Below are positions 17,280-24,505 of a DNA stretch of 64,000 nucleotides, piece after piece. The DNA is taken from NCBI GenBank assembly GCA_030673895.1, contig JAUTCR010000005.1:124001-188000 (forward strand). The letters run 5' to 3'. The notes under the pieces were generated by a model. It did not search any database, was not told the DNA's origin, and saw nothing but the letters and a program-made list of their open reading frames with translations. Source of the stretch: Verrucomicrobiota bacterium JB023. GTDB lineage: Bacteria > Verrucomicrobiota > Verrucomicrobiia > Verrucomicrobiales > Akkermansiaceae. Position 1 is the stretch's first letter, and each line of letters starts with the position of its first letter. A program made the translations under genes and the position numbers.

Positions 17280-17852
17280 TCACTTGCGGCCCATGAAAAA
17301 GCTGAGAATCATCGCCAGGAGCCCGCCCTTCTTGCCCCCGGCAGCCCGACCGGCCAGCACCATTCCCGCAATATCATCGAGAACGCGTCCATCGCCGTTA
17401 CGGTCCAGAATCGCCTCCAGCCCGCTCTTGCGAGTTGGCGTTCCCTTGTCTTGGCGGCCTTTCTTCATCAGGTAGGAAAGAATGATCGGAATCAGGATAG
17501 GCAGAATCTTGCGAGCCACATTGACCCCGATTCCGGTCTTCTTGGCGATGGCCTCCGCCGTCTGCTCACCTTTCTCCAACCCGATGATGCCCCCGCCGCC
17601 TAGATCGAGCTCGTCAGCACCATCAAAGAAGCCTCCGAGGCTATCCAATTTTTCCTCCCCGGCACCCAATCCTTCCACGTAGCCGTCAACATCCACTCCC
17701 TGCTCCTTCTTCCGCTTCAGGCCACCCAGGATGATCGGCGCCAAGCTCTCAAGGGCTCCTTGCGCCTGCTCGGAGGAGAGTCCCTCGCGCTTCTCCAATT
17801 CCTCGGCGACAGGGCCGCCCAGCTGCTTCATCAAGTCATCAACAAAACTCAT
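17280..17852 (-). CDS. DUF937 (YidB-like) protein
   Basis: A 190-residue protein of unknown function. The DUF937 pattern is visible: QGALESLAPIILGGLKRK near 33, a Gly/Asp-rich centre, then EAIAKKTGIGVNVARKILPI, a hydrophobic helix LIPIILSYLMKKG, and a C-terminal segment LEAILDRNGDGRVLDDIAGM with an EF-hand-like acidic loop, ending FFMGRK. I prefer ATG 17852 over the adjacent GTG. It is divergent from the MIF-like gene. Confidence 0.8.
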   Translation of the reverse strand: MSFVDDLMKQLGGPVAEELEKREGLSSEQAQGALESLAPIILGGLKRKKEQGVDVDGYVEGLGAGEEKLDSLGGFFDGADELDLGGGGIIGLEKGEQTAEAIAKKTGIGVNVARKILPILIPIILSYLMKKGRQDKGTPTRKSGLEAILDRNGDGRVLDDIAGMVLAGRAAGGKKGGLLAMILSFFMGRK

Positions 17853-17976
17853 CACCCCAGAAAGACACTTTCCCCGCCCGATTGGCCACCATTTTTCCTG
17901 CTCCAGCCTCCACCTCCTGATGAGAAAGCTCTCAAGCTGGATTGATTTCCCGAGCCGAAATTTCTAAGACCAACTC

Positions 17977-18321
17977 ATGCCCTACCTCCATGTGCAAACG
18001 AATGCCTCTCCCACCCGGCATGAGCAATCAGCCTTTCTTTCCGCAGCATCGGAAGCCATATCGCGAATTCTCAGCAAGAACCCCAATTACGTCATGACGT
18101 CGATCGAGTGCGACCGGCCTCTGAATTTCGCAAGCAGCGAGCTCCCCGCAGCATTCCTTGAATTGACCGTCCTCGGCCTTGATGTCTCAAAGAACAAGGA
18201 ACTCGCAACCACCCTCTCGGACCTTGCCCGGGTCCATCTCCATGTCGATGAAGACCGCTGCTTTTCGCGATTCGTCGATACCCCCCGCGGATGCTGGGGC
18301 TTGGGTAACGACGTCTTTTGA
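17977..18321 (+). CDS. MIF-family tautomerase-like protein
   Basis: A 114-residue protein of the macrophage migration inhibitory factor/tautomerase superfamily. After start-methionine removal the N-terminus would be the catalytic proline (MPYLHVQTNA), and K34 in SKNPNYVM aligns with MIF lysine 32. The length and the ending VDTPRGCWGLGNDVF match MIF, where the end is W-N-x-S-T-F. Homologues in bacteria are known but less common than in animals. Expected activity is keto-enol tautomerisation; the physiological substrate is unknown. Confidence 0.85.
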   Translation: MPYLHVQTNASPTRHEQSAFLSAASEAISRILSKNPNYVMTSIECDRPLNFASSELPAAFLELTVLGLDVSKNKELATTLSDLARVHLHVDEDRCFSRFVDTPRGCWGLGNDVF

Positions 18322-18383
18322 CAGAATTTCAAACAATTGTTTGAATGCTTTCTTCGCGTCGTCCGTTTTATTCCCCACAAGCA

Positions 18384-19184
18384 ATGAAAACGATTCCCCT
18401 GCTATTGGCGTTTGCCGCCCTCCTTCCCCTCCCTGCCCAGCAGCCTGCCTGGCTCTCGGAAGTGACCGTCGCGAAGCCCGGCCCCCATCTCCGAATCAAG
18501 CCCGTCCAGCTCTCCTATCAGCTTAGCTGGAATGGCACCATCAACTCCGGACGCGCAACCTTTCGCTTTGGCCTCAAGGACAAACGCTATCCCGGTAGTT
18601 TTCTCGTGCAGACATTTGGCCATTCCTCGGGCGTGGCTCGGTCTGTTTTCCCCTTCGACTTCACTTACACCTCCTTCCTCAAGGGCACCAACTATCGGCC
18701 CCAGGTATTCGTTGCGGAGGAGAAAGGTCGGGATGAAAAGAAGAACACAACCAACCGATACACTTCCAAAGGTGTGACCTCCGCGGAAAGGGAGACCGAC
18801 TTGGAAACGAAAAAAATTAACGATTCCTCCGCCAGCTTCCCCTTCCCGCAATCCTTCGATCTCGCCTCGGCGCTCCTCTATGTTCGCTCCCTCGATCTTA
18901 AGGCGGGGCAAGAGGTGGGAATGGTGGTCATGCCATTCAAGACACCCTATCTCGCCAAAGTGAAGGTTCTCGCCGAAGAGGCCCATCTGGGTCGGGATGC
19001 CCTGAAGCTCGGCCTCACTTTGCAAAAGATCGACAAAGACACCCTGAAGCTGAAGCAATACAAGAAGATGAAAACCTTCACCCTCTGGCTCAGCAACGAT
19101 GCCGAGAGGATTCCCTTGGAGTTTCGCACCAAGGTCTTCATCGGTGATGTGCGTGGAGTGCTTGACTCCAAGAAGAGATTTTGA
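18384..19184 (+). CDS. DUF3108 secreted protein
   Basis: A 266-residue protein with a signal peptide (MKTIPLLLAFAALLPLPAQQ) at ATG 18384. The body resembles DUF3108: LSYQLSWNGTINSGRATFRF near 45, and a C-terminal block with MKTFTLWLSNDAERIPLEFR. Such proteins are periplasmic or outer-membrane-associated with a lipocalin-like beta barrel; function is unknown. It precedes bioB by 88 bp on the same strand. Confidence 0.8.
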   Translation: MKTIPLLLAFAALLPLPAQQPAWLSEVTVAKPGPHLRIKPVQLSYQLSWNGTINSGRATFRFGLKDKRYPGSFLVQTFGHSSGVARSVFPFDFTYTSFLKGTNYRPQVFVAEEKGRDEKKNTTNRYTSKGVTSAERETDLETKKINDSSASFPFPQSFDLASALLYVRSLDLKAGQEVGMVVMPFKTPYLAKVKVLAEEAHLGRDALKLGLTLQKIDKDTLKLKQYKKMKTFTLWLSNDAERIPLEFRTKVFIGDVRGVLDSKKRF

Positions 19185-19272
19185 ACAGACCCCCTCCAGC
19201 GGCTGGACGCATGCGAGGGTGAGCTTGAATTTTTCTTCCGGCACGTGCGGGGCCTGCTACTCTTTCCCGCAC

Positions 19273-20274
19273 ATGACCTTCGACGAACTCCGCAGGCTCT
19301 ATGAGCAACCGCTCTTCGAACTGATTCAGCAGTCTCGCTCTGTCCACGAGGCCAACTGGCCTGAGAATGAGGTCCAGCTCTGCACCCTTCTTTCGATTAA
19401 GACGGGTGGCTGTTCCGAAGACTGCTCTTATTGCGCGCAATCGGCGCGGTATAACTCGGGCGTGGATGCCGAGCGTCTCATGACCTGCGACGCGATCATG
19501 GAAAGAGCCCGGGCAGCAAAGGAAAACGGTTCCACCCGCTTTTGCATGGGAGCCGCCTGGCGTGGAGTGCGCGCAGGCACCCAGCGCTTCGAGCAGGTCC
19601 TTGATATTGTTCGCAATGTCTCCGATCTCGGGATGGAAGTCTGTGTCACCCTCGGTGAGCTCGGCCCCGACGAGGCGCAGAAACTCCGGGATGCCGGTGT
19701 CACGGCCTATAACCATAATATCGATACCTCGCCGGAGCATTATCCCAATATCGTCTCCACACACACCTTCGATGACCGGCTCCGCACGATCCGGAATGTC
19801 CAAGACGCCGGTATGTCAGTCTGCTGCGGAGGAATCCTGGGACTTGGAGAGAGCACCGACGACCGCCTTAAGATGCTGGAAGTGATCTCATCATTCAATC
19901 CTCAGCCGGAGTCGGTCCCCATCAACAAGCTGATGCCCATGCCAGGCACTCCCCTGGCAGAAAACTCGGGCGTGGATGTCTTCGAGCTGGTGCGCATTAT
20001 CGCTCTCGCCCGGATCGCCCTCCCCAAGGCCAAGGTCCGCCTCTCGGCCGGCCGCACTGCTCTTTCGGAAGAGGGGCAAGCCCTTTGCTTCTTCGCCGGG
20101 GCGAATTCTATCTTTTACGGAGACAAGCTGCTCACCGCCGCGAACCCTGCTGTTGAGAAAGACCTCAACCTAATCTCCCGCCTTGGCCTCTCCACTCAGA
20201 AGCCAAATCGTCATCTGGCATCCCCCGATGCCGACCCCGATCGCCCCTTGGAGCCCGCCTGCGCCTCCTCATGA
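19273..20274 (+). CDS. bioB: Biotin synthase
   Basis: A 333-residue radical-SAM enzyme that inserts sulfur into dethiobiotin. The radical-SAM motif CSEDCSYC is at about 52-59 (LLSIKTGGCSEDCSYCAQSA), followed by CMGAAWRGVR, YNHNIDTSPEHYPNI, CCGGILGLGES and RLSAGRTALSEEGQALCFFA. Start ATG 19273 gives normal length. No other biotin gene is nearby. Its stop overlaps the start of the L,D-transpeptidase gene as ATGA. Confidence 0.96.
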   Translation: MTFDELRRLYEQPLFELIQQSRSVHEANWPENEVQLCTLLSIKTGGCSEDCSYCAQSARYNSGVDAERLMTCDAIMERARAAKENGSTRFCMGAAWRGVRAGTQRFEQVLDIVRNVSDLGMEVCVTLGELGPDEAQKLRDAGVTAYNHNIDTSPEHYPNIVSTHTFDDRLRTIRNVQDAGMSVCCGGILGLGESTDDRLKMLEVISSFNPQPESVPINKLMPMPGTPLAENSGVDVFELVRIIALARIALPKAKVRLSAGRTALSEEGQALCFFAGANSIFYGDKLLTAANPAVEKDLNLISRLGLSTQKPNRHLASPDADPDRPLEPACASS

Positions 20275-20726
20275 AGACCCTGCACGTTTCCATAGAGAAA
20301 CAGCTTGTCGAATTACGGGAGGACTCACAGGTCCTCCTGACCCTCCCCGTCTCGACCTCCAAGTTCGGTCTCGGGACGGAGGAAGGCTCCAACCGGACTC
20401 CCTTGGGCACCTTCAGGATCTGCGAGAAATACGGCTGCCGGGCACCCTCCGGCACGGTGTTCCGCGGTCGTGTCCCCATCGGACAATGGTCTCCCGGAAA
20501 AAAATTGGGTGAAGACCTTGTTCTCACTCGAATCTTTCGACTCGAAGGCTGCGAGCCGAAAAACGCGAACACCTATCAGAGGTATATCTACTTCCATGGG
20601 ACCGACCAGGAGCACCTCATTGGCAGCCCGGCCTCGCACGGCTGTATCCGGCTGAGAAATGACGATATGATCACCCTCTTTGATCTGACCCCGGTAGGAG
20701 TGCGCGTTGACATTAACTTAACATAA
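20271..20726 (+). CDS. L,D-transpeptidase (YkuD) catalytic-domain protein without signal peptide
   Basis: A 151-residue stand-alone YkuD domain. The catalytic motif is ASHGCIRLRNDD with C125 and H123, preceded by YIYFHGTDQEHLIG. Proteins with this domain crosslink or anchor peptidoglycan and are normally exported, yet the N-terminus MKTLHVSIEKQLVELREDSQ has no signal or membrane segment. Either export uses another route or it acts in the cytoplasm. It is translationally coupled to bioB and lies 4 bp before serB. Confidence 0.85.
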   Translation: MKTLHVSIEKQLVELREDSQVLLTLPVSTSKFGLGTEEGSNRTPLGTFRICEKYGCRAPSGTVFRGRVPIGQWSPGKKLGEDLVLTRIFRLEGCEPKNANTYQRYIYFHGTDQEHLIGSPASHGCIRLRNDDMITLFDLTPVGVRVDINLT

Positions 20727-20730
20727 AACC

Positions 20731-21390
20731 ATGAAAAAATTCCTTTTCCTCGATTGCGATTCGACCCTCTGTGCCATTGAAGGCGTTGACGAACTCGCTG
20801 CTATGCGAGGTGCCGAAACCGAAGCCAAGGTCATTGACCTAACAAATGACGCCATGGATGGCCGCGTCCCCATTGAGGAGGTCTTCGGTTGCCGATTATC
20901 GTTAATCTCCCCGACCCGCCAAATGTGTGAACAGGTTGCACAGAAATATATCGAGACGCTCTCCCCAGGCGTCGAAGATGCCCTTCAGGAGCTTTCGCAT
21001 CACGGCTGGACTCCAGTCATCATTTCCGGAGGTTTCACGCCTGTCATCGAGCCTCTGGCGACAAAGGTAGGCATTGGCGAGGTCCATGCAGTCGGCCTTC
21101 GGTTCGATGAACACGGAGATTACATCGGCTTCGATGAAGAAGCTCCTACCGCGCGTAATGGTGGCAAACCTCAGATTATCGCTCAGCTAAAGAAAGACTA
21201 TCCCGGCTGCGCGACAGTCATGGTGGGAGATGGCGTATCCGACTTGGAAACCCAACCCACCGTCGATCTGTTCATTGGCTATGGCGGAGTCGTGGCTCGC
21301 GAGAAAGTAAAAGAGGGAGCAAGGCACTTCATTCACTCTTTTACCGAGCTCCCCAAAACTGTTTTAGAACAGTTAAAGTGCAATCATTAG
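20731..21390 (+). CDS. serB: Phosphoserine phosphatase-like HAD hydrolase
   Basis: A 219-residue HAD enzyme. Motif I is LFLDCDSTLCAIEGVDELA (D8 and D10), with the DST and DELA wording typical of SerB; motif II is VIISGGF and motif IV MVGDGVSDLETQP followed by DLFIGYGG. It probably releases phosphate from O-phosphoserine, the last step of serine synthesis, though related sugar-phosphate phosphatases cannot be excluded. It forms a tight group with bioB and the YkuD gene. Confidence 0.88.
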   Translation: MKKFLFLDCDSTLCAIEGVDELAAMRGAETEAKVIDLTNDAMDGRVPIEEVFGCRLSLISPTRQMCEQVAQKYIETLSPGVEDALQELSHHGWTPVIISGGFTPVIEPLATKVGIGEVHAVGLRFDEHGDYIGFDEEAPTARNGGKPQIIAQLKKDYPGCATVMVGDGVSDLETQPTVDLFIGYGGVVAREKVKEGARHFIHSFTELPKTVLEQLKCNH

Positions 21391-21450
21391 ACTACTGACA
21401 AACATTTTCCCTTGCGGAAGCATAAAACTAGTCTTTATGTTGCCCCTCCC

Positions 21451-21789
21451 ATGGCCAAAACATCAACCAAAGGAAAACGTTACACCACTGAAGAAAAGCA
21501 GAAGGTGTTGGACTACGTCGCTCAAGTCGACGCTGAAAAAGGACGCGGCGGTGTTGCTGCGGCATCACGCGAGTTCGGTATTACCCCACTGACGATCGCA
21601 GCTTGGAAAAAGAAACTTGGAGGAGGTTCTGCACCAGCTGCATCGAAGAATGGGAAAGCCCCTCGCGGCGCGACATCACAAGCTCGCGTTTTGCATCGCC
21701 TTGCTGAGATCCTCGACGAGATCGCAGCCAAGCAAGCTGACATCGATGCTCTTGAAAAAGAGTACTCGAAGTTGAAAAAGAAGGTCTAA
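21451..21789 (+). CDS. Small helix-turn-helix protein with C-terminal coiled coil
   Basis: A 112-residue basic protein. Residues about 7-50 (KRYTTEEKQKVLDYVAQVDA ... AAASREFGITPLTIAAWKKK) resemble the helix-turn-helix of transposase/IS3-type and Sin3-like DNA-binding domains. A Gly/Ala/Lys linker and a coiled coil (LAEILDEIAAKQADIDALEK, then EYSKLKKKV) follow. No transposase catalytic domain or terminal repeats are present, so a chromosomal regulator or nucleoid protein is more likely. The exact family is not recognised. Start ATG 21451; a TTG 39 bp upstream is less likely. Confidence 0.75.
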   Translation: MAKTSTKGKRYTTEEKQKVLDYVAQVDAEKGRGGVAAASREFGITPLTIAAWKKKLGGGSAPAASKNGKAPRGATSQARVLHRLAEILDEIAAKQADIDALEKEYSKLKKKV

Positions 21790-21826
21790 CCCACGTTTAT
21801 CCTCACTTCCAGTATTTCCCCTGATA

Positions 21827-21855
21827 GGCATCCTCACCGAGGATGCCTTTTTTTG
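21827..21855 (+). terminator. Rho-independent terminator
   Basis: Perfect 9-bp stem GGCATCCTC/GAGGATGCC with loop ACC and eight T residues, 38 bp after the small HTH gene. Confidence 0.92.
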
Positions 21856-22416
21856 TGGCTTTCGACACGAGCTGCCAGCAGCGTGGAATGGCTGTCTTAG
21901 CCGACGGCTCAACGGAGGAAACTATGCCCTCCCGAAGCCGAATTAAACAAAGCAAAGTGGCGCACCGCTGGGCCTCAGTCAGCTTCTACTGTTTGAAATA
22001 ATGTCCGAAAGTTTGTTCGTTGATCGCTAATTCAGGCAACGTCGAGAGTAGCCGGAGCGTAGCAGACAGGTAGCCATCGGAAACCTCTAACCCAATCCCA
22101 CGACCTCTCCACATAGTCTACTGCCTTTCAGTAGGCAGCAAAATTGGGTGCTCAACTCACCCCCAAGGTCAGCGTGACCACAACTTCCAAGCAACACCCC
22201 AAGTGACGACTCTAGTAACACTGATTGGTTTCCCAAGTCATGCCACTCGGAGCCTCCCCTTCTTATCCGGCTTATCGGGCGATTGATCGAGTCCGCTCTT
22301 CATCAAAAACAAGGCGTCAGACCGTCGACAGAACTCGAGAGAACCTCCTGCGATGAGAGAACGGGATTCAGCCGGCCCCATCCTTCCTTTCTCTGCCCTA
22401 CCGAGATAGCGGCACT
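21856..22416. other. Gene-free interval of about 560 bp between two terminators
   Basis: No convincing coding frame or RNA family is recognised. The longest open frame (62 codons at 22283-22471) has no recognisable features and runs into the rplQ terminator. A short hairpin TGCCTTTCAGTAGGCA (stem TGCCT/AGGCA) lies near 22131-22146. No promoter signal is evident. It could hold an unrecognised RNA or be a decayed gene remnant. Confidence 0.5.
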
Positions 22417-22454
22417 AAAAAAAAAGCCGAACAGGAAATCCTGTCCGGCTTTTC
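22417..22454 (-). terminator. Terminator of the rpoA-rplQ operon
   Basis: Read on the minus strand, a stem made of ACAGG/CCTGT extended by AGCCG/CGGCT (one mismatch) ends in nine T residues. A T-run on the other side makes it potentially bidirectional. Confidence 0.85.
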
Positions 22455-22480
22455 TCAAAGTTAGAAATTAAGCTAATGGC

Positions 22481-22876
22481 TTAATCGTCGTCTTCGTCTT
22501 CCTCGGCACCAACGGCGACGTCGATGTCAACGAATTCGATGACAGCCATTGGCGCGGCGTCTGAGTGACGCACACCAAGCTTGGTGATTCGGCAGTAGCC
22601 ACCCTGGCGGTCAGCCGTCGCTTCAGCAATCTCGCTGAAGAGCTTGGCCACCACGTCCTTCTGACGAAGATAGGCGATTGCCTGGCGACGAGCATGAAGG
22701 TCCCCACGCTTGGCGAGGGTCACCATCTTCTCCACGACAGGGCGCAAGGCCTTGGCTTTGGCTAAAGTTGTGCGAATGCGACCGTGCTTGATGAGCGAGC
22801 ACGCTTGGTTTGCCAGCATGGAACGGCGGTGTGCCGTGGTGCGCTGGAGTTTGACTGTGTTTCTGCGGTGTCTCAT
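22481..22876 (-). CDS. rplQ: 50S ribosomal protein L17
   Basis: A 131-residue protein of the large subunit. It opens [20 protein letters not shown] and has [20 protein letters not shown], diagnostic of bL17. The acidic end (GAEEDEDDD) is an extension of the core. A GGAGCTAAGAA ribosome site precedes the ATG. It is the second gene of a two-gene unit, 11 bp after rpoA, and is closed by a strong terminator. Confidence 0.97.
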   Translation of the reverse strand: MRHRRNTVKLQRTTAHRRSMLANQACSLIKHGRIRTTLAKAKALRPVVEKMVTLAKRGDLHARRQAIAYLRQKDVVAKLFSEIAEATADRQGGYCRITKLGVRHSDAAPMAVIEFVDIDVAVGAEEDEDDD

Positions 22877-22887
22877 TTCTTAGCTCC

Positions 22888-24009
22888 TCAATCGTCGATG
22901 TTTTGTGCAATCAGGTCCGCCAATCCGACTGGAGCATCTTCCTCTGCTCCCAGACGTGGGGCCTGGATATGTCCGCCAATCGGACCTGTCAGGAGAGATG
23001 GGTCCAAACTCATTCCGAGGGAAAGACCCAGATCGGAAAGTTTGTCCTTAATCTCATTGAGCGACTTCTTACCGAAGTTGCGGTATTTGAGCATCTCGGC
23101 CTCGCTCTTCATGGCCAGCTGACCAACGCTCGTGATATTGGCGTTGTTGAGGCAGTTGGCGGCACGAACAGAAAGCTCGATTTCGTTGACGCTCATGTTG
23201 AGAAGTTTCTTCAGCGCGGCATTCTCTTCGCTCTGTTCGGCTGGAGCCTCTTCGAACTCGACTGCGTCATCGTCGTAGTTGACGAACACGTCGAGGTGGT
23301 GGCGCAAGATGGCGGAAGCCTGAAGCAACGCATCATGAGGCTCGACCCGACCGTCGGTCCAGATATCAAGCACGAGCTTGTCGTAATCGGTAATCTGACC
23401 AACTCGAGTTGCCTCCACCGCGTATTTGACACGGCTGACCGGGCTGAAAATGGAATCGATGGCGATAACGCCAATTGGTGCATCAGGACGCTTGTTCTCG
23501 TCCGCGACGCGGAAGCCACGACCAACGGAGACTTCGAACTCACAGTCGAACTTCACCTTGCGGTCCAAGGTGCAGATGACGAGGTCCTTGTTGACGACGG
23601 AATACATGGTGTCGTCCTGGATGTCTCCAGCAGTGACTTCGCCTTCCTTGTTAACACTGATGGAAAGGACACGGGATTCTTTTCCGTGGTGCTCGAAGCG
23701 GATGCGCTTCAAGTTGAGAATGATGTCAGTCACATCTTCGACCACACCGGGGAGGGTCGAGAATTCGTGCTGAACGCCGGCGATACGGACCGACGTGATG
23801 GAAGCTCCTTCCAAGGAAGAGAGCAGGACGCGACGAAGAGAGTTCCCAATCGTGTGGCCATAGCCACGCTCGAACGGCTCAGCCACGAACTGGGCGTAGG
23901 TGTTGGTGGCCGTGTCTTCGTTTTTGATCAACCGGTTTGGCAATTCAAACCGATCCAACTTCACGGGTCCCTTCTCATCTTCGAGGACCGTTTCGTTTTC
24001 TTCTGACAT
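22888..24009 (-). CDS. rpoA: DNA-directed RNA polymerase subunit alpha
   Basis: A 373-residue polymerase subunit. The assembly domain (about 15-245) has GYGHTIGNSLRRVLLSSLEG and HEFSTLPGVVEDV; the C-terminal domain (about 275-345) has ELSVRAANCLNNANITSVGQ and RNFGKKSLNEIKDKL. It is some 35-40 residues longer than most, through an N-terminal acidic leader and a C-terminal tail after position 345. The usual rpsM-rpsK-rpsD genes are not upstream; the neighbour there is divergent, so rpoA-rplQ has its own promoter in 24010-24236. Confidence 0.97.
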   Translation of the reverse strand: MSEENETVLEDEKGPVKLDRFELPNRLIKNEDTATNTYAQFVAEPFERGYGHTIGNSLRRVLLSSLEGASITSVRIAGVQHEFSTLPGVVEDVTDIILNLKRIRFEHHGKESRVLSISVNKEGEVTAGDIQDDTMYSVVNKDLVICTLDRKVKFDCEFEVSVGRGFRVADENKRPDAPIGVIAIDSIFSPVSRVKYAVEATRVGQITDYDKLVLDIWTDGRVEPHDALLQASAILRHHLDVFVNYDDDAVEFEEAPAEQSEENAALKKLLNMSVNEIELSVRAANCLNNANITSVGQLAMKSEAEMLKYRNFGKKSLNEIKDKLSDLGLSLGMSLDPSLLTGPIGGHIQAPRLGAEEDAPVGLADLIAQNIDD

Positions 24010-24195
24010 GTTAGTTTATTTTGGCCGGGTTACCCTCCCGCGAGATCCATGGCGCTCTTTTTCAAGAGGATGGAGGAGGACCAACGGCTTGGTTAAATTT
24101 CTCGCGGCGCGCAAGCAACGGCATCACCGCCCAAAAATCAATATTTTTTTGTGTTTTTGCGTTCATTCCTGCTTTCCCTGCGGCGCCGTCTTCCC

Positions 24196-24209
24196 TAACA
24201 TACATGTTA
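24196..24209. promoter_or_regulatory. Inverted repeat between rpoA and the AP2-like gene
   Basis: TAACAT and ATGTTA, exact complements separated by AC, form a 14-bp operator-like site. It lies 27 bp before the ATG of the small AP2-like gene and 187 bp upstream of rpoA. Its binder is unknown. Confidence 0.4.
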
Positions 24210-24236
24210 ATTTCGTAGCTTTCGCCATTTCCCAAT

Positions 24237-24497
24237 ATGAAATCAAAACCCAACCTCACTCGTTTCACATATGAAACAGCAGCCTTCGAGGGCTGGCGCC
24301 TGTGCATTAGCAGAGGCGGCAAGACATTCACTAAATATTATTCCGACAAGCAGTTCGGCGGACCGAGAAAGTCGCTTAACGCTGCCGAGTCGGCTCTCAA
24401 GGATCTCAAGGAGTTGCTCGAGAGCGCAAGACGGGTGAATGGTAAACTGACCCAGACGACCGTTAAAAAGGCTGAAAAAATCCTTAAAAGGGCTTGA
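24237..24497 (+). CDS. Small AP2-like DNA-binding protein
   Basis: An 86-residue basic protein. Residues about 16-62 (FEGWRLCISRGGKTFTKYYS then DKQFGGPRKSLNAAESALKD) resemble the AP2/ERF-type fold, where GWRV-x-RxGK-x-F-x-K-x-FSD-x-YGG is followed by an amphipathic helix. In bacteria such domains occur in integrases, homing nucleases and small regulators. No nuclease or recombinase domain is present. It overlaps the region just upstream of the photolyase gene and may be co-transcribed with it. Family assignment is moderate. Confidence 0.65.
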   Translation: MKSKPNLTRFTYETAAFEGWRLCISRGGKTFTKYYSDKQFGGPRKSLNAAESALKDLKELLESARRVNGKLTQTTVKKAEKILKRA

Positions 24498-24505
24498 TTG
24501 CCCCT

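Noticed and set aside
21451-21789. Insertion-sequence transposase OrfA
   Set aside because: Only the helix-turn-helix resembles transposases; no OrfB, inverted repeats or target duplication is visible.
22127-22150. 6S RNA, RNase P RNA or tmRNA in the gene-free interval
   Set aside because: The small hairpin there lacks the conserved signatures of these RNAs.
22903-24006. Open frame of 367 codons on the plus strand opposite rpoA
   Set aside because: It mirrors rpoA on the other strand; the rpoA protein is unmistakable and the antisense peptide has no recognisable domain.
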